DNA of 36,403 nt from Hyphomicrobiales bacterium (GTDB lineage Bacteria; Pseudomonadota; Alphaproteobacteria; Rhizobiales; Beijerinckiaceae): positions 1-36,403 of the forward strand of contig JAFBAS010000087.1 of the NCBI GenBank assembly GCA_019247605.1, given 5' to 3'. Of this stretch, positions 35,555 to 36,403 are shown one piece after another. The stretch's first letter is position 1. Every line of letters starts with the position of its first letter. The notes below the pieces were generated by a model. That model worked only from the letters and a program-made list of their open reading frames with translations. It was not told the origin of the DNA and did no database searches. Both the position numbers and the translations under genes were made by a program.

Positions 35555-36403
35555 CTACCTCAACCGCTCGAGCACGCTCACATAGTTCGCGACCGCCGCC
35601 CCGCCCATGTTGAAGATGCCGCCGAGCTTCGCGTCCTTCATTTGCATGGCGCCCGCCTCGCCCGTGAGCTGCATGGCACTGATCGCGTGCATGGAGACGC
35701 CGGTCGCGCCGACCGGATGGCCCTTGGCCTTGAGGCCGCCCGAAACATTGATCGGAAGCTTGCCGTCCTTTTGCGTCCAGCCTTCCTTGATGGCGCGGGC
35801 GCCCTGCCCTTCCGGAACGAGCCCCATTGCCTCGTATTCGATGAGCTCGGCGATGGTGAAGCAATCATGGGTCTCGACGAAAGAAAGGTCATCGAGCTTG
35901 AGCTTGCCGGCCTCCAGAGCCCGCCGCCAAGCCGTGGCGCAGCCTTCGAACTTCAGAATGTCGCGCTTCGACATCGGCAGGAAATCCTGCGCATGCGCAC
36001 GGGCACGGAAAGCCACCGCGCGCCGCATCGACAGCGCGGTCTCGACATCGGCGATGACGAGCGCGGCCGCGCCATCGGAAACGAGCGAGCAATCGGTGCG
36101 CTTCAAGGGACCCGCCACAAAGGGGTTCTTTTCGCTCTCGGTGCGGCAGAATTCGTAGCCGAGATCCTTGCGCATTTGCGCATAAGGGTTGTCGACGCCG
36201 TTCTTGTGATTTTTCGCCGCGATCAGGGCGAGCGCGTCGGATTGATCACCGTGGCGCTGAAAATACGCGCCCGCGATCTTGCCGAAGACGCCGGCGAAAC
36301 CGGCCGGCGTTTGCCCGTCCTCTGGCAAATAGGAGGCGCGCAGCAAATTCTCGCCGATCTGCGCGGGCGGTGTCTTCGTCATCTGCTCGACCCCGACGAC
36401 GAG
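35555..36403 (-). CDS. Thiolase (acetyl-CoA acetyltransferase / SCP2-thiolase type), N-terminus outside the window
   Basis: The frame continues past the window end: the codons before ATG 36382 read LVVGVEQ, matching the middle of thiolase family proteins (ALVVGVEQM), so the first quarter, including the first active-site cysteine, is missing. Visible parts include the CSLVSDGAAALVIAD segment, VETHDCFTIAELIEYEAMGL, and ISGG-like NVSGGLKAKGHPVGATG with the catalytic His, then MGGAAVANYVSVLER. This group of SCP2-like thiolases cleaves 3-ketoacyl-CoA or forms acetoacetyl-CoA. It fits the beta-oxidation genes elsewhere in the window but is not linked to them. Confidence 0.88.
   Translation of the reverse strand, partial: LVVGVEQMTKTPPAQIGENLLRASYLPEDGQTPAGFAGVFGKIAGAYFQRHGDQSDALALIAAKNHKNGVDNPYAQMRKDLGYEFCRTESEKNPFVAGPLKRTDCSLVSDGAAALVIADVETALSMRRAVAFRARAHAQDFLPMSKRDILKFEGCATAWRRALEAGKLKLDDLSFVETHDCFTIAELIEYEAMGLVPEGQGARAIKEGWTQKDGKLPINVSGGLKAKGHPVGATGVSMHAISAMQLTGEAGAMQMKDAKLGGIFNMGGAAVANYVSVLERLR

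Overview
The window reads as chromosomal DNA of a GC-rich alphaproteobacterium, most likely in the order Hyphomicrobiales (Rhizobiales). The evidence is gene content and order: an EcfG sigma factor with its NepR anti-sigma factor; the block proA-nadD-rsfS-rlmH-EnvC-like-ctpA; BolA divergent from a J-domain protein followed by cobS and cobT (aerobic cobaltochelatase); FtsE/FtsX beside a DUF3426-type membrane protein; and two decayed copies of a short intergenic repeat that I recall as common in this order. Genus cannot be fixed. No rRNA, tRNA, CRISPR array, prophage or insertion sequence was seen.

Layout. 1-4.1 kb: a gene start cut by the window edge, then ftsX and ftsE on the minus strand, divergent from a membrane protein and a PLP-dependent sulfur amino acid enzyme. 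4.1-6.9 kb: argB, a serine hydrolase gene interrupted by one in-frame amber codon, and a stand-alone Lrp-type ligand-binding domain. 7.1-8.8 kb: a tightly overlapped pgsA-moaD-moeB operon ending in a strong terminator. 8.9-14.2 kb: Bax inhibitor-1 protein, gyrB, a frameshifted SPW-type membrane gene, and a CoxE-like VWA protein. 14.2-16.4 kb: an acyl-CoA dehydrogenase and nepR-ecfG with a convincing EcfG-type promoter of its own. 16.8-26.8 kb: a long minus-strand run, read 5' to 3' as prmA, PaaI thioesterase, two acyl-CoA dehydrogenase subunits, proA, nadD, rsfS, rlmH, EnvC-like and ctpA. 26.9-27.6 kb: a ParDE-like toxin-antitoxin pair. 27.7-29.1 kb: yacG and an MFS transporter. 29.2-34.2 kb: J-domain protein-cobS-HAD-cobT on the minus strand with bolA divergent. 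34.2-36.4 kb: an MFS transporter and the C-terminal three quarters of a thiolase.

How the genes work together. Most are housekeeping: envelope and division (FtsEX, EnvC-like, CtpA, PgsA), amino acids (ArgB, ProA, PLP enzyme), ribosome and cofactors (PrmA, RsfS, RlmH, NadD, MoaD/MoeB, CobST), topology (GyrB, YacG) and general stress (EcfG/NepR). The acyl-CoA dehydrogenases, thioesterase and thiolase point to acyl-CoA beta-oxidation. I found no clearly new defence or mobile system. The most unusual arrangements are a haloacid-dehalogenase-type HAD gene translationally coupled at both ends between cobS and cobT, a two-subunit acyl-CoA dehydrogenase placed inside a housekeeping operon, and two genes broken by single lesions.
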